Positions 1 through 17,102 of a stretch of DNA of 64,000 nt are shown piece by piece (position 1 is the first letter of the stretch; every line of letters begins with the position of its first letter). The notes under the pieces were generated by a model, which saw only the letters and a list, made by a program, of their open reading frames with translations, had not been told where the DNA came from and searched no databases. The stretch is from Zygnema circumcarinatum (Eukaryota; Streptophyta; Zygnematophyceae; Zygnematales; Zygnemataceae): the NCBI GenBank assembly GCA_037447605.1, contig CM074816.1, positions 573,197 to 637,196 on the forward strand. The letters are read 5' to 3'. A program made the position numbers and the translations under genes.

Positions 1-4554
<4,554 letters not shown>

Positions 4555-5418
4555 CAGGCGCTCCTCCAAGCGCAAGCCCAGCTGGGACGGAGCCCGCCAG
4601 CCCAAGGGCGGCCGCGTCCTCCCCCGCCGATCTGTGTCACGTTGTTCCGTTTAGCGTCGTACGGTCGAAGTCAAACGCCACAATGCTTGGTCGACTGACT
4701 AACTTGACTAAAGGTTGCTTCGTTTTGTTAAGGCAATTCCATGATTCCCATTCCATCATCATTGTTCTATTGAATGGTTGGCATACAACATTCTTAGAGA
4801 CCATATCCCAACAAAGCAATAATGCCAATTCGAAAACGCGAGGATATATGCGCACGCAATAATGGATGATACCTCCGTGATGTTGAATTGGCATTACTGT
4901 ATTGCTTAGTTGGGATTTGATCTCTGAAAGTTTAGCATGCCAACCTTTTGAACGTTTTGAAATTTTCAACGTTAGAGGCTACCGATTCGGCAGGCTCACG
5001 ATCCATGAATGGTCTTAAGAAAGCATCTCTCTCTCTCGCCATCGTGAGATCAATGCCACATCTCTTGCTCTCTATGTACAGCTGAAAGGTTAAATAACAC
5101 ACATTGCGAGACATGATAGCACACACACCGAAGTAGTGCCTCGTAGCCGCACCAAGTTGCTGACCCCCTTGTAGCTGACTAGAAGTATGGCTAACCAGGT
5201 CAAAGTCAAAGCTGGTCAATTTCTTCTGACCAGCAGTTGGCTAACAAACGACCAGGGGCCTCTCTCCAACTTGCGGAGCCTCGGGAGTGGAGGGGGTCTC
5301 CAATGGCGACCCGCCACGTGACAGGGCTGTACACGTGGCGCGCTCGTGGGAAGAGGCGCAGCGGTGTCCTTGTTTTTGCAGCGCCGGAGGACGGGAGTGA
5401 GAGAGGGAGCGAGCAGCC
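4555..5418. promoter_or_regulatory. Divergent spacer between MutS2 and the 5419 gene
   Basis: No gene seen. It holds the hairpin at 4775-4947, a TCGTACGG motif at 4657-4664, and two CACGTG G-box cores near 5313 (CCACGTGA) and 5331 (ACACGTGGCG), about 80-110 bp upstream of the ATG at 5419. Core promoters of both genes must lie here, but I could not assign a TATA box. Confidence 0.55.
4775..4947. repeat. Long imperfect inverted repeat (foldback/MITE or hairpin RNA precursor)
   Basis: The left arm, about 4775-4832, and the right arm, about 4885-4947, are reverse complements at an estimated 75-80% identity. Shared blocks are GGTTGGCAT, AGAGA, ATCCCAAC, AAGCAAT and TAATGCCAATTC. The loop is about 50 bp. 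It lies in the 860-bp spacer between the divergent MutS2 and 5419-8325 genes. The low identity suits an old foldback element. A plant MIRNA precursor has a similar shape, so both stay possible. Confidence 0.7.
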
Positions 5419-8325
5419 ATGGCGATGCCCGGAAGGAGGGAGAGGGAGAGGAAGAGGGAGAGCGGGATGGGGGCTGGAGGGAGAGTTCTGGCGCTGCTTT
5501 TGGCATGCGGGGGACTGCTGGCAGGGAGGGCGCAAGGGCGGTCGGAGCCTCTGGCTCTGCCGTCGGAGGGGGTCTCGGAGAGTCTGGGAATGGAGGAGGC
5601 TGGCAACGCCACTTCCGTTGCAGGAAGCAACGACTATCCGGAGGTGGGAAACGATGAGTTGCTTCTTCGCGGCGGGAAAACATAGCATGCATGCAGGAGT
5701 AGTACGGTTCTTTTGTTGCTTTCCTCTTTTTTTTCTCGATTTTTATTTATTTATCCGTTTTTTCATGTGTTCTTAGCTCGCGTTCGAAAAAGAAATATTT
5801 CCGAAAAGAAAGGATATTTAATAACTACAATGGGTTTTTTCTTGGCTGATTATTTGGCTGCTTTTTGGAGGTGTGTTTGGAGGTTCAGTACAGCTATTTC
5901 GAGCGCACTTATGCGAGTTCTGGGTGGTTCACATCGCCTCCCATTCTCGACACACACGTGGAGGTGTCAGTGCTCCCCAAACTGATCAATCAGCGGCTTC
6001 GCACTCACTACCCCTCTTCTATCAGCGTCTACGCAGTCCCGTACCCGCGTCCTCTCATCTATTACAACATCATGTGGACTGTCAATTCCAAAAGCGTATG
6101 CACGTCCTCCATTTACCAAGCTTTGCATGTACCATGACTTGCTTCGAGCCGCATTTTCAACTTGGGACTAGAATGAAGCGAGAGGCAGATCAGACAAGCA
6201 AGTAGAAGGGAGGAGTTGGAAGACAATGGTATTTATGTTCGATCAGGGGTTCTGCAGATTGCTTGGAGGCTCAGCTACAACGAGGATGGAGTTCAATTTC
6301 AGAAAACACTGAACAACAACATCAATGCGGGCTACCAGGCATATCAAGTGAGTCCTTCATAGACGCATGTTCTGATTCCACAGGCTCATTTCTTTTGTTT
6401 TTGTATTTCTAGTTTGATGTTTGACATACTCGTCGAAGCGTTTCAAATCATGACCTCTCTCCTCATTTTACTGGATTTTCTTTGCTTTAGAAAGGCAAAA
6501 GAAATGCTTTTTTGTTGAGAAAGCCAAAAAGCCGGTTGTGAAGTCCTATGCTTCCACTGTAGAGAGACGAACATGCCGTGTATAGAGTACGTTTTGCTTA
6601 TAATTTAGGCTTGTTCTTTAAAGGGCATGTTGTGACTCTAGACTCCCTCTACTCTGTTGTTTCTCTCCGTGTCTCTTCTAGATAGCTGATAAGGGACTTC
6701 CTGAACAGTTTTTTCAGTTTTACCATCTATTTAAAAGTAAAATTTCTATAATTTGAGTTTTTAAGTCGTCTGAATATCATTCTGCAGCAGTTTCGTTCAG
6801 AAGTTTGGACTTCATTTCATGAATTGCGGACCCCTGTTCTGTCTTGTTGATGCGACTGCGCAGATCGAGAGTTACGCATTCGATGACTGGGGAACAATCT
6901 ACTACGCAGCCATTTTCCTGCAAAAGCAGTCTTGGCCATCTGGAACTCAATGGGACATTGCTTTTGGTTTCCCCAATGATGCAAGTTATTGCTGCGGGTC
7001 CAACAGCCGTTGGATGCGCCTGAGCTACTCTGTAAACTCATCGATTCCTAAGGAGCCCTTTTCAAATGTGAAGGTCTCGAGGTCGTTTTGTTTTGAGGGG
7101 GGGGGGGGGGGAAAGGAGGGTAACGTTTAGGCGCGTCTGTTCAAAGGTGGACGAACCCTTTTTATTCCTTAGAGCGAATGACGGTTTGCATATGGGAATG
7201 GAAAAATTAGCATGAAAGGAAGGGGTGGTGCTGGCTGTTGATACCAAACCTTTCACAAGGCCAGTGAATTGAAATCACATCTATCCTGCTCTGCAATATT
7301 CCAGTTAGATGTGAATGGTTGCCTTTGGTTTTTGGGTGCAGGGCTATAAGCCTGTCAGCTTCTCCATTACGGAGGACCCCAGCACAAAGCGGGAGTACAT
7401 TACTGATCTCTGGAATACAGTTGATGTTGGGACGTGAGTGGTTCTCTACCTTTCACAGATCCCCTCACCCCCAAGCATCAAATAACTGGTAACTTGTTCC
7501 TGTCAGGGTAGCTCTCCAATGCTCTGTGCAGTATTCCACGTCTTGAATGGTATGGTCGAGCGGAAGCATGAGCTCCAAGTGCATTGGACGATACGTCGAT
7601 ACGTTGCTGCAGTTGTCCTGTTCCACCAGCTCCGTCCTCTTACACGTAGTGAAAGCCCATAGGATGTGAACTAGCAGCTGCACTACATTATCTGGTTGCA
7701 GGTGGCAAGGCGGCATGTCAAAGACAGCCGTGCAGCTTCAGCAGATCCTTGGGTCCCTTGAGAACCTCACACCCGTGTACATAAAGGGCTACCGTGTCTC
7801 GGTGCCTAATGGAGGTCATATGGTGAGTCTGGCTATACTTTCTCTGTTTCGATATCTTTGCCTTAACTTTTGAAAGACAGAATTCAATCTCTCCTCCTGG
7901 TTGGACAGAGCATGTCTCTCAAATTGCAAACAGGAGATTACAACTGTCCGTAAGTGGACCTACCAGTTAGGAGTATGCGTCAGCTTTCATCCTGGAAAGC
8001 ATCCTGGAGCACTTCTATTCACATCTTGGACCCCCTGAGGCCGAAGAGAGTACCTCCCCAACCGGAGATGCAGGCCATTGCTTACCAGCTTGTTCATCTT
8101 TCACTGCAGATCTTGTTTACCTACTTGGCCAAGAACATGGATGCTCCTGCCCTGAGCCTCACTACCTCTGTCAGCAACACTGCATTCGCAGCCCTTGCCA
8201 AGCTAGTAAAGAAGCCCCCTGTGGCCTTCACTTCTTACTTCGTTGACTCGGAAGCGGATTACCAGCAGGCAGGATATGGCGGCATGTACACTGCTCTCTG
8301 GGATGGCGTTACTACAAACAATTGA
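5419..8325 (+). CDS. Unrecognised, probably secreted protein; 3' end unresolved
   Basis: The ATG at 5419 opens a frame with a basic start and then a hydrophobic stretch, VLALLLACGGLLAG, ending near AQG. This looks like a signal peptide that starts late, or at the internal Met of MGAGG. Phase-consistent exons: 5419-5643, 5871-6095 (acceptor 5883 also fits), 6258-6347, 6864-7073, 7342-7433, 7702-7822. They encode a region rich in aromatic residues and Asn/Ser, with a Cys pair in NDASYCCGS. I do not recognise the family. After 7822 two readings compete. An exon from 7909 leads to a frame ending TTNN at 8325. An exon from 7911 leads to a Cys-rich frame, beginning EYASAFILES near 7968, that stops near 8245. 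A transcript is needed to choose. The gene converges on the PHP gene at 8790. Confidence 0.6.
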
Positions 8326-8789
8326 GAAAGGGGCGGTTGGGAAAGGCAGCACCCTCAGCACTTGTACATGTTGTCATATAACATTACGTATATGGAACAC
8401 TCACCTTGGACCTGGCCAGAATAAGGCCCAAACACGCAGGAGCAGGCTCCTCCGCGTTCCCTTCGGACTGCGTACTACGCAACATCAGCTGTTGTTTTTT
8501 GAGTGGGCTATGTTGGGGCCTATGTTGAAATATTTTTGTTGATATGAACTATGAAGTGACAAGAGAGTTTTGCATTATTGAGCAATGGAGCGAGGCAGGG
8601 AGAGAGATGGGAGATAGGATGGATGGACGCCGAGGGAGGCAATCGGTTGGGCGACGATGGAAGGAGTAAGGGGAAAGGTGGCACAATGCTCATCATAGAA
8701 GGAGAGGGAGAGGGAAGTATGACCCCATTTCAGAATCACTTTTGATAAAGCTAATCATTTACATTTCGAGTCATCCTAACAAGACTCAG
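8326..8789. other. Convergent 3' spacer, no gene seen
   Basis: Short region between the 3' ends of the 5419-8325 gene (+) and the PHP gene (-). It contains a GA-rich patch near 8590-8720. It presumably carries both 3' UTRs; no poly(A) signal was assigned. Confidence 0.5.
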
Positions 8790-11700
8790 TCATCCATCTG
8801 TATCATCTGACAACACGAGAACCTTCCCCCATCCACTCCTATGCGATGTACACGAGAGCCCCACTTGCTCTGCTTTCCGTCGGGCGATGACCCGATCCTC
8901 CTTCACCATCCACTCAGAAAGCTGCAACTGCCCGTCCTCCAATGGGCCGCCCTCCCACCTTACACCCAAGGACCCTCCATCACAGCCCTCCATAGCTTTT
9001 TCTTCTCCCACTTCCTCTCCCGCCTTGGCCCCTCCTCTTACCCCTCCTGCCCTCCCCTGCAGCGCAGGCCTAAAAGATTCTATTTGCTCCTCCAAAGCAT
9101 TTTTCCAGACCTCCTTTGCAACCTTAAGAAAGCGCTGCATGCTGCCTGTTGGCAATGAATTGCCCCCTAACTGGACCTCATTCCTGTTGCCAGTTCCATG
9201 GTAGTCGGATCCACCTAACTGCAGCAGTCCATGCTCCTCTGCCAGTGGCCCGTAATCTGCACCAAGCCCAGGCATCCACTGGACTTTTCGGTTTCTATCG
9301 AACGACAAAATCTTATATAGCCAGTAAGCAGCTTCTCAAACAGATAGGACCCGAGGCAGCAATTTCCCGCCATAATAAAGCTCCATATACCATCAGCAGG
9401 GGGGGGAGGGGGGAAGAGGGAGGGGATGGTGGAAGGGGAAGAAGAGAGAGGTGAGTAAACGACAGAGAGAGAGAGTTAGAGAGATAGAGAAATGGAGAGG
9501 GGAGAAAGAGGAAGTGTATTCGAACTCTGAACCCAAGGACACGCATTTGTAACCGGCACAAAACAGCGATCAGAAACTGCATGGGAGACATGCATGGAAT
9601 GATGACATACATGCCAGCTTAGCGGGGTCACGGTGTGCTTCTAAACCATGGAGACCCGCGAACTTGAGGCGTGCGACTAATTTTTCAGGACTCTTTAGGC
9701 ACCATGGATGCGCCAACACAGAAATGCCACCAGTACGACAAACGAGCTGCACTGCCTCCTCGGCCGATATCTCTGCACCTCTGAACGATTCACCCACAGA
9801 CAACTCAATACTTCGCAGTCGTCACCGAAACCAACATGTGCAAGTGACGATCATAGGATCAAGGAACCCTTGCAGCAAATACACCACATAAACAGACGAT
9901 CAGCTTGGCGTGTTTAAAAATTTGGAACAAGGCAGGTAAACATGACCAGGTTAAAGTATTCCTTTTCGGGGTAATTCCTTACTTGGAAGATACAGGTCCA
10001 TCATCAAAGAGGTATCTGCTGAAGGCTTCCTGAGCTGTTGCAACATAGCCTGCTTCTACAAGTGCTTGTGCTATATGCGGCCGTCCTGGGGCACCCTTTA
10101 CTCCAGCAAGCTGCATCCAATGCAAACTCAGCAAGGATGACTCAGAACATAAATCCACTGTTGCCAGACTGAAGTCAGTCAGGAGGCCCTCTAAGGTGCC
10201 ACTTAAAACGAGGAAAAATGTGAAACTCTTAAATGGCTACACTAAAGATGGCTCTGTGTATTTGACAAACCAACCGACCTAGTTGAAGTCAAAACAGGCA
10301 AAAGCTACGTACATGTACGAAATTGCGTATGAAAAGCGTCAAGGATTGCTCCTAGGAGTTTCTGGACAGGAAACGCAGGGACACAAATGGCAGCCTTCAA
10401 TCATTGTTTCGCATCATCCAACAGACAGTGATGTAGACAAAGTTCTCATAGAAATGCCACCCTTGGGCCACTCTCCCCCTGCCTCACCTCGAGTACCCGA
10501 TCGAAATTGATAGTTACTCCAAGCATCTTCAGCTTCTCAACCATAGCCTCTGCACGTGCAAAGCGGCCCTTACATATCCGTGCTAAGGAGGCAGAGAGCT
10601 CCTCCCCTCGGCAAGGCCCCCCTCTCCCGTAGTATCCTAGAATATGAACAGATTGCATCTTTGGTTTTGCGTCCTCGCTGTATTGACAAAACACATACAG
10701 AAAGTTAACTCCCATGACTTGATGCCATCTATTCATCATATAGCATGTTTGACATTCCGATCCTAATCATTGGAACAACTGCAGCTGAGAAAAGAATTGA
10801 AGATGCAACCTCGACGTCGGTGCAGGCATGATTTAAAGCTTGAGGCAGTCCTGCTAGGAGTTTTCATTTTGTTTTTTAATTTTAAAGTGAGATCTGGTGT
10901 CTGCCTGGAAACAGTCAAATCTCACATAAGGAAGAGGTATACAGAAAGGAAAAGGAACACGGGATATCACCCTAAACAATTCGGCCAAGAAGAGTTATAC
11001 TCACTTTATCCGTTTGTGCCCATGCAGAGATGTTATGAGAGTGCGTGACAGTCAGCCAGTTAAGGTAAGAATTTTTTTCGAGAAGATGAGCTCACCCGTA
11101 GGAAGCCAATGCGCTAATCTCCACTCCGGGAATGACACGAACACCAAACTCAATGCCCGCAGCGAGGGCAGTCGCCACACCCGCCATTGTGTCATGGTCT
11201 GTTAGGGCAAGAACGCGCACCTGCAAGAAAGGCACTGAGAGCAAAATGACAGAGCCACCTCAACATTCACGTCAACCCCAATGACCTTGAAGCAGAGGGC
11301 TACCAATTCACCAATTAGCTTCCCCAAAAACGACTTCTGATTACAACTGGTATGCGCTTTAATGCACCAAACTTACAGAATGCTTCGAAGGCGATGGAAG
11401 GTCTATTCTGACAGAGTGAGGGTACGCTCACGTGAAACAATTATACAGGGAAAAAAGGGAAAGCAGCGAAAAATCATTGAAATTTTTTTTAGGAGGAACC
11501 GAAACACTCTCAGCCTTGAAGGTTTCGAGTTACTACCCCTTGCTGAGCTGCAAGAGCCACCAACTCGCGAGGGCCGAGGCGGCCATCGCTGCATGTGCTG
11601 TGCGAGTGCAGATCCACCAACACTGGGGCCGACTCTTCACGAGGCATTCTCCCCCATTCCGCCACTCCTCCCTCCTCCCTCTCCCTCTCTCCCAACTCAT

Positions 11701-11890
11701 CCTCCTCATCCGAAGAAAAACAAGAAGAAGAAGGAAAAGAAGCGATTTCCTTCTTTGACAAGACAGTGCTGCAGAACAGCCCTTCCATGGCCCATCTCCT
11801 CACCGCCTCCTCTGCCGCCAAGCGCTTGCCTTGAGCTCGCTGCTTCCCCTTCTTCCCGCTCTTTCCGCTCTTCTGCTTGCCTCCCGCCAT
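8790..11890 (-). CDS. PHP-domain phosphoesterase (nucleoside 3',5'-bisphosphate phosphatase/RNase AM-like)
   Basis: Six exons close in phase to 496 residues: 11537-11890, 11096-11220, 10488-10677, 9983-10110, 9611-9810, 8790-9283. The metal-binding PHP signatures appear in order: LVDLHSHSTCSDG (HxH), LTDHDT, GVEIS, HILGYY, VLAHPW, LEAH and GGSDYHG. Together they give the complete trinuclear site expected of the TrpH/YciV family. The closest remembered plant relative is Arabidopsis At2g13840. Bacterial members trim RNA 5' ends or hydrolyse pAp; the plant substrate is inferred only. The first 85 or so residues are a Lys/Glu-rich tail. The 9283 acceptor (AAAAG) was chosen because it keeps phase, and is the weakest junction. 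The start is the ATG at 11890; an earlier in-frame TTG at 11962 is not needed. It shares a 593-bp divergent promoter with SUVH. Confidence 0.9.
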
Positions 11891-12483
11891 GGCTGCCACA
11901 GCCGCTCCTCTTCCTACGTCTTCCCCCTCTTTCCTTTCTTCCTTTACATCGGAAGCCACCAACGGCTGCTTCTAGAGAGAGAGAGCCGCGCATTCACCTC
12001 ATAGGACATAGCCCCATAGCTCCTTCCTTTTTCTCTTTGGGTCCTTTGTAAGCTCTACGCTTTGTCCTCGTTCACCGACGGCCATCGGCCGTTTGAGAAG
12101 GTAAAAGGAGCCCTTTGGACTCCGCGCCCACACGGATTTCTTCTCCCGCGCTTCCTGCTCTCACTCTGTTTTGTCAATGCAGCTTCTATTCTTATTCTTA
12201 CATGCTGCCGTCTACTATGGATGCCCATTATTACAGGATCGACCCAGCAAGAGAGCCTTGATATGATGTGAGGACCAGGAGACGAGCGACTCAGGATTCA
12301 AAGTACACAGTGGCAGCACGATATCGCCGCAGGACAGGAGCAGGAGCAGGAGCAGGAACAGGAGCAGCTGCATGAAAAGTGTATGACATCCTTTTTGCCG
12401 GCTTTGGTGGATGTTTGGCGGCTGGTAGTTTCAGCAGAGGAGTAGCAATAGTAGTTTGTGTGCTACAATTTGGGGCAGCGATT
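11891..12483. promoter_or_regulatory. Bidirectional promoter between the PHP and SUVH genes
   Basis: 593 bp between two divergent start codons. A short GGAGCA/CAGGAG hexamer array (about 12330-12368) lies just upstream of the SUVH ATG, probably in its 5' UTR. No G-box or TATA box was assigned. Confidence 0.6.
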
Positions 12484-15400
12484 ATGGAACAGGAACAAGT
12501 TGCGACAGTCAAAGCAAGGACTAAAAGAAATTCTTCAGCAGATTGCGGGTACATAGAGGATAACGAGGCCCCAGTGGTAAAGAAGCATAGGGTTGAACCT
12601 TTGGACAGCTGGCTTCATGCTTTACATGCCGTGAATCCATTTCCAAACATTCAAGTTGCTAATCCAGTTCCAGTTGATAATGCTAAGTTGCATACCAAGG
12701 ATGCTTCAATAAGTTCTGATGTGGAAGGAAACAGATGCACACCAATGAATTCTGCGTCAGAGGTACAATTCAGAACTTTTGTGGTACGCAACTGGCCCTT
12801 TAAAAAGGAAGGATTAGTGACACCAGTGTTCAGAATCGTCGATTTTCCTAAATCACAGGAGAGAGTATCCTTAGAATTCTCAGCAGAGCAAACCGGCTCC
12901 ATTCTGACGAAGCAATGTTTTGTCGAAGAGAAGCCCTTCTTAGTTCCTCACTTAGACCTCGGTGCTGGAGACATGCCCTTGTCAGAATTCAACGAGGTGC
13001 GAGGGAATTCAGTGAGACTGGCGGAGAGAAAATTAATGTCACCAGTGTTCAGAATCATCGATTTTCCAAATCCACAAGAGAAAGTATCCTTTGAAGCCCC
13101 AGCAGAGGAAACTGGCGCCAATCCGAAGGAGCAATTCTTTACCAATGAGGATTCCCTTTCAGTTCTTAACAAAGACTTCGATGCCGGAAGCATGCCCTTG
13201 TCCAAGGAGTTGCAAGAGAGTTCGAAGAGCTTGACGTTAATGGTAGGTCAAGCTACAACGTCTTCACCTGAGGAGCACGGTCAGTGTAATACAACCATTG
13301 ATGCACCATCGCCTGACCCCATGGATGCGAGAAAATTGACGCTGGAGGAAACACAGGTATTGACTGAGCAGAAGGGTAATAGAGATTTTGAAAAGTCTCT
13401 AATCAAGGAAGAGCAAGCTGTGAGGTCGCATTGGAACTCTGTGCAATGTGCGTCAGAACAGCGGCCTTCCAACTCCCTTGTCATTTCGCAAGTCAATCCA
13501 GATGGCAGTATTCCCTCAAAGAACAAGGTCAAGAACAATTCTTCCTCAGTTTCTGAAGAAATGCAATTGGTAGTGTTTTCGCCAAATTGTGGTAGAGAAA
13601 CGCAAGAAACAACAGGGAAGGAGAAACTGCAAGATGATGATCCACTCGAGCCTTATGCAGCTGAGGAACTACGCAAGATAAGCCAAAAAGCTTCTTTGGA
13701 ACATACTGATCGAGATGGCGGTCAGCAGGTCGACTCAGATATGAGGAGGACGAGGACGAGGATGCTGAAAAAGAAAGCGCGTTGTACAGCAAGCGCAGAC
13801 ATAGATGCGTCCTTGCTGAATGCGATTGTACCTTTTGAAGGCCAAGTAGGTTACGCCTTGGCTGAAATGGTCGATATGAACAATATTGAGGCAATGGGTG
13901 CCGAAAACTTTGATGAGGAGGAATTGAAAGCGATTGTTGCTGTACAACGCGCTTTAAGAGAGTATGCAGCTCTACGGAGGCACATAATGCAGGAAGAAGG
14001 AGGCGTTGGTGCGAGCAGATCGTACTTGGAAGCAGCAAGCTTGATGCGGAGGAATATGCGAACTGTAAATAATGATGCGAGCGGAAATCCACTGATTATC
14101 ATCGGCAAAGTTCCAGGTACTCGAACTTGGCTGATCTCGTTCTCAAAGTTCGTGAGTTTTTGAGAGGTGTGGTGATGCTTTCTATGTGCACACAGTTGTC
14201 CGCACAGAGTTGCTATTAAGGCCAGGTAGCTCTTGTGTAATTGCGATCAGTAGGGGGGTTAATCAACCCCTTAGCAACAATTGCAGTTTCGTCCTTTTAG
14301 CCTTTCGTCCTTGCTCATTCAAATACATAGAGAGAGTCTTCTGTTTGTACAAGGTTTTGCTTTTAGCATTCTTGTGCCTTAGGCTTTGTGAGCGATTGGA
14401 TCATTCGCCTTTAATGGGCCTTTGTGGGACTATCCTATTCTTTTCTATCTTTTAGTTTTCGTCATCTTGAATATTTGGTGGCGTTGACAGGTGTGCCTGT
14501 TGGCCAGCAGTTCTATTATCGGCAAGAGCTTTTGATAGTTGGCCTTCATCGACTGTTGCAGGCGGGAATCGACTATATTTCACCAAGCAAGAATAAGTAT
14601 AAAAAGACCATTTCTACTGCTGTGATTGCATCAGGAGGGTATGAAGATGATCTCGACCAAGGAGAGTGGTTTGATTACACCGGGCAAGGGGGAAACAATT
14701 ACAATGGTGATAAAAAACAAAGTTGCGATCAAGAGCTAAAGCGGGGTAATCTAGGTTTGAAAAATAGTTGTGACTTAGGATTACCAGTAAGAGTGATTCG
14801 AGGAAATAAAGAGCCTAATTCTGATTCAGGAACTGTGTACACTTATGACGGGTTGTACAAAGTGGAGTCTTGGCGTGAAACCGTAGGTGGCTCTGGGCAT
14901 AAAGTGTACAAGTTTCGTCTAGTGAGATTGCAGGGGCAACCCCCTCTCAGCTCCCCGACAGTGGAGTTTGTGCGCACATCATTGAAGAGCAACTTGAAGA
15001 GTTCAGAGCGAAGAGGTGTTGTCGTGGAAGATATTTCAAACGGTTTAGAAAAAATCCCAATTTGCTGTGTTAACACAGTTGATAATCCTCCTGTGCCACC
15101 GCCGCGATTCACGTACATCAATAAAGTCAATTATTCAGACTCGGTCGAGCTTCAACCTCATGAGGAGGGATGCAGTTGTAGGGATGATTGTGCATCAATT
15201 GTAAAATGCACCTGTGCAAGTGGAAATTCCCAAAGTTTCCCTTACACAAAGAGTGGACAGCTGGTTGAAGTGCTGCCAGCAATTTTTGAGTGTGGAACTA
15301 TGTGTCGGTGTAAAAGCAACAAACAAGCTTGTCCAAATCGAGTCACACAGAATGGCATTCGGTATCGATTGGAGGTTTTCAAGACCAACTCTAAAGGGTG

Positions 15401-16130
15401 GGCTGTGCGTTCTTGGGATGCAATTCCTTCAGGTGAGTTAAGCTTTAGATGAGGTTTAGAACAAGCTTTAGATAAACTAAACTTCGGTATGTTGTGAGCA
15501 ATACGAACAAAAGTGAGGAGGATTGAAGCTGAATCTGCTGCAACTCAACATTACGATTGAGTTAATTTATGGATTCAGCAGTGTTGGGTTTTGCTCCTCA
15601 TCTGCAGCTCTTTTTGGTGACATGTGTTCTTTGTTTCCCCATTCCGCCCACCCATCATTGTGACAGGTGCCTTCATCTGTGAATATGTTGGCAAACTATA
15701 CGATGATGAAGATGCTGAAGAAAGCTTGAAGGGGAGAGATGAATACCTCTTCAATCTTGACCTTGTTAGAGGCAACCGAGATCGGTGGGGAGACGTGTCT
15801 GAGCTCTATGGGATGGCAAACGTTAACAGCACTGCGTTGCAAGACCTTGAGGAAGCCAAGTTCTGTTTGGATGCCAAAGATACTGGTAATGTTGCAAGGT
15901 TCATGAACCACAGCTGTCAGCCTAATATTGTGGTGCAGTGCGTTTTTCATGACCATCATGATATGCGACTGCCACATATCGCGTTCTTTGCAGCAGAGAA
16001 TATTGCGCCTTTGAGGGAACTAACTTATGATTACAACTATACAATCGGGTCTGTGTTCGATTCTGAGGGGAATGTCAACCATTTGGCATGTCGGTGTGGG
16101 GCGATCAAGTGCCGAAGATGGATGTACTAA
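12484..16130 (+). CDS. SUVH: SUVH-type histone H3K9 methyltransferase (SRA-YDG, pre-SET, SET, post-SET)
   Basis: Three exons, 12484-14116, 14491-15432 and 15667-16130, close in phase to 1012 residues. The first 544 residues are an acidic, Ser-rich tail without a known domain and contain a duplicated 73-residue unit. The SRA domain (about 545-695) has VPVGQQFYYRQEL, GLHR, AGIDYI and the TYDGLY motif; it reads methylated DNA in relatives. The pre-SET (about 771-826) has nine cysteines from GCSCRDDC to CPNRV. The SET domain has NHSCQPNI (about 938) and ELTYDYNY, and the post-SET has CRCGAIKCRRWMY. All catalytic and zinc motifs are present, so an active nuclear H3K9 methyltransferase of the KYP/SUVH family is expected. 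I cannot assign the SUVH subclass. The start is the first ATG in frame; an upstream GTG at 12379 was ignored. Confidence 0.95.
12822..13215 (+). repeat. Tandem duplication inside the SUVH N-terminal region
   Basis: Two copies with a 219-bp (73-codon) period. Copy one, from 12822, reads PVFRIVDFP, then SAEQTGS, then DMPLSEF. Copy two, from 13041, reads PVFRIIDFP, then PAEETGA, then SMPLSKE. The DNA is also recognisably similar (ACCAGTGTTCAGAATC in both). Confidence 0.85.
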
Positions 16131-16390
16131 GAGAGAGAGGGAGAGAGAGAGAGAGAAAGAAAAAGAGAGAGAGAGAGAGGAAGGAGGGAGGGAGGGAGAG
16201 AGGGAAGGAGGGAGGGAGGGAGTGAGGAAGGGAGGGAAGGAGGGAGGAAGGGAGGGAGGGAGGGAGGGAGGGAGGGAGGGAGGNNNNNNNNNNGGAAGGG
16301 GGGGAGGGGGGAAGTGAGGAAGTGGGGAAGGGGAAGTGGGGAAGTGGGGAAGTGGGGAAGTGGGGAAGTGGGGGAGAGGGGGAGAGGGAG
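16131..16390. repeat. Purine-rich simple repeats with an assembly gap
   Basis: (GA)n, then (GGGA)n, then a 9-bp period unit GAAGTGGGG (about 16311-16375), starting directly at the SUVH stop codon. Ten Ns at 16284-16293 interrupt the GGGA part. A run of 10 is probably a placeholder, so the true length is unknown. The repeat would be transcribed in the SUVH 3' UTR. Confidence 0.95.
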
Positions 16391-17102
16391 GCAAAAAAAA
16401 CTCCACTTCCCCTTATCTTTAAGGTCAGGCAGCAATCGCAGCTCAGTTGGAATAAGCGATGTATAGCTTTTTTTTACGAATAACCTTTAACATTTTGAAC
16501 AGTGTTGCTAGTGAGAATAGCAACATGAATAGCATTGCAGACTAGTACGTAGCAGCAAACGATTTTCTTTTTGATGACGAGACTTCGTGACCTGTTGAAC
16601 TTATTGTTGGGAATGAACCATAGTTGGAGACATTGAAGAATAAGTAGTAGGGGTTGAAGGTGCTGGCCTACTTTAGCTGGGTGGTTGGCATTTGATCGTT
16701 TGCTTGGCAGTGACTGGTTTGCTGGCCATATTTTTCTCGTTTCCCATCTCTCACTTGTCGCACATCTCACTCCATCGTCTACAAGAGGCGCTACAGAAAA
16801 CTATTGGAAATAGTGCTTCTAGGGCTGCGTTGTTGTGCCTAGGCGTAGTTTTCCGCTCCTAGCTTCGTTTTATTGTGTTTCGGTCCTTTGTGACCAGTCC
16901 TTCGTGGTTCCACATTTTGCCTTTATCCATGTAAATTTGATGGCCTCGCCATCGCGAGTTCAATGAAAGTTTGCGTTAGTGTTGGAAATATTATTAGAAA
17001 GGATAAGGTGGTGTGGAGGCGTGGGGGAGGGGCCGAGGAAGGGTAGCGCAAGGACAGCACGAGGCCGGGACGGACCTGTTCCATGTACACGACCGAAACC
17101 GC

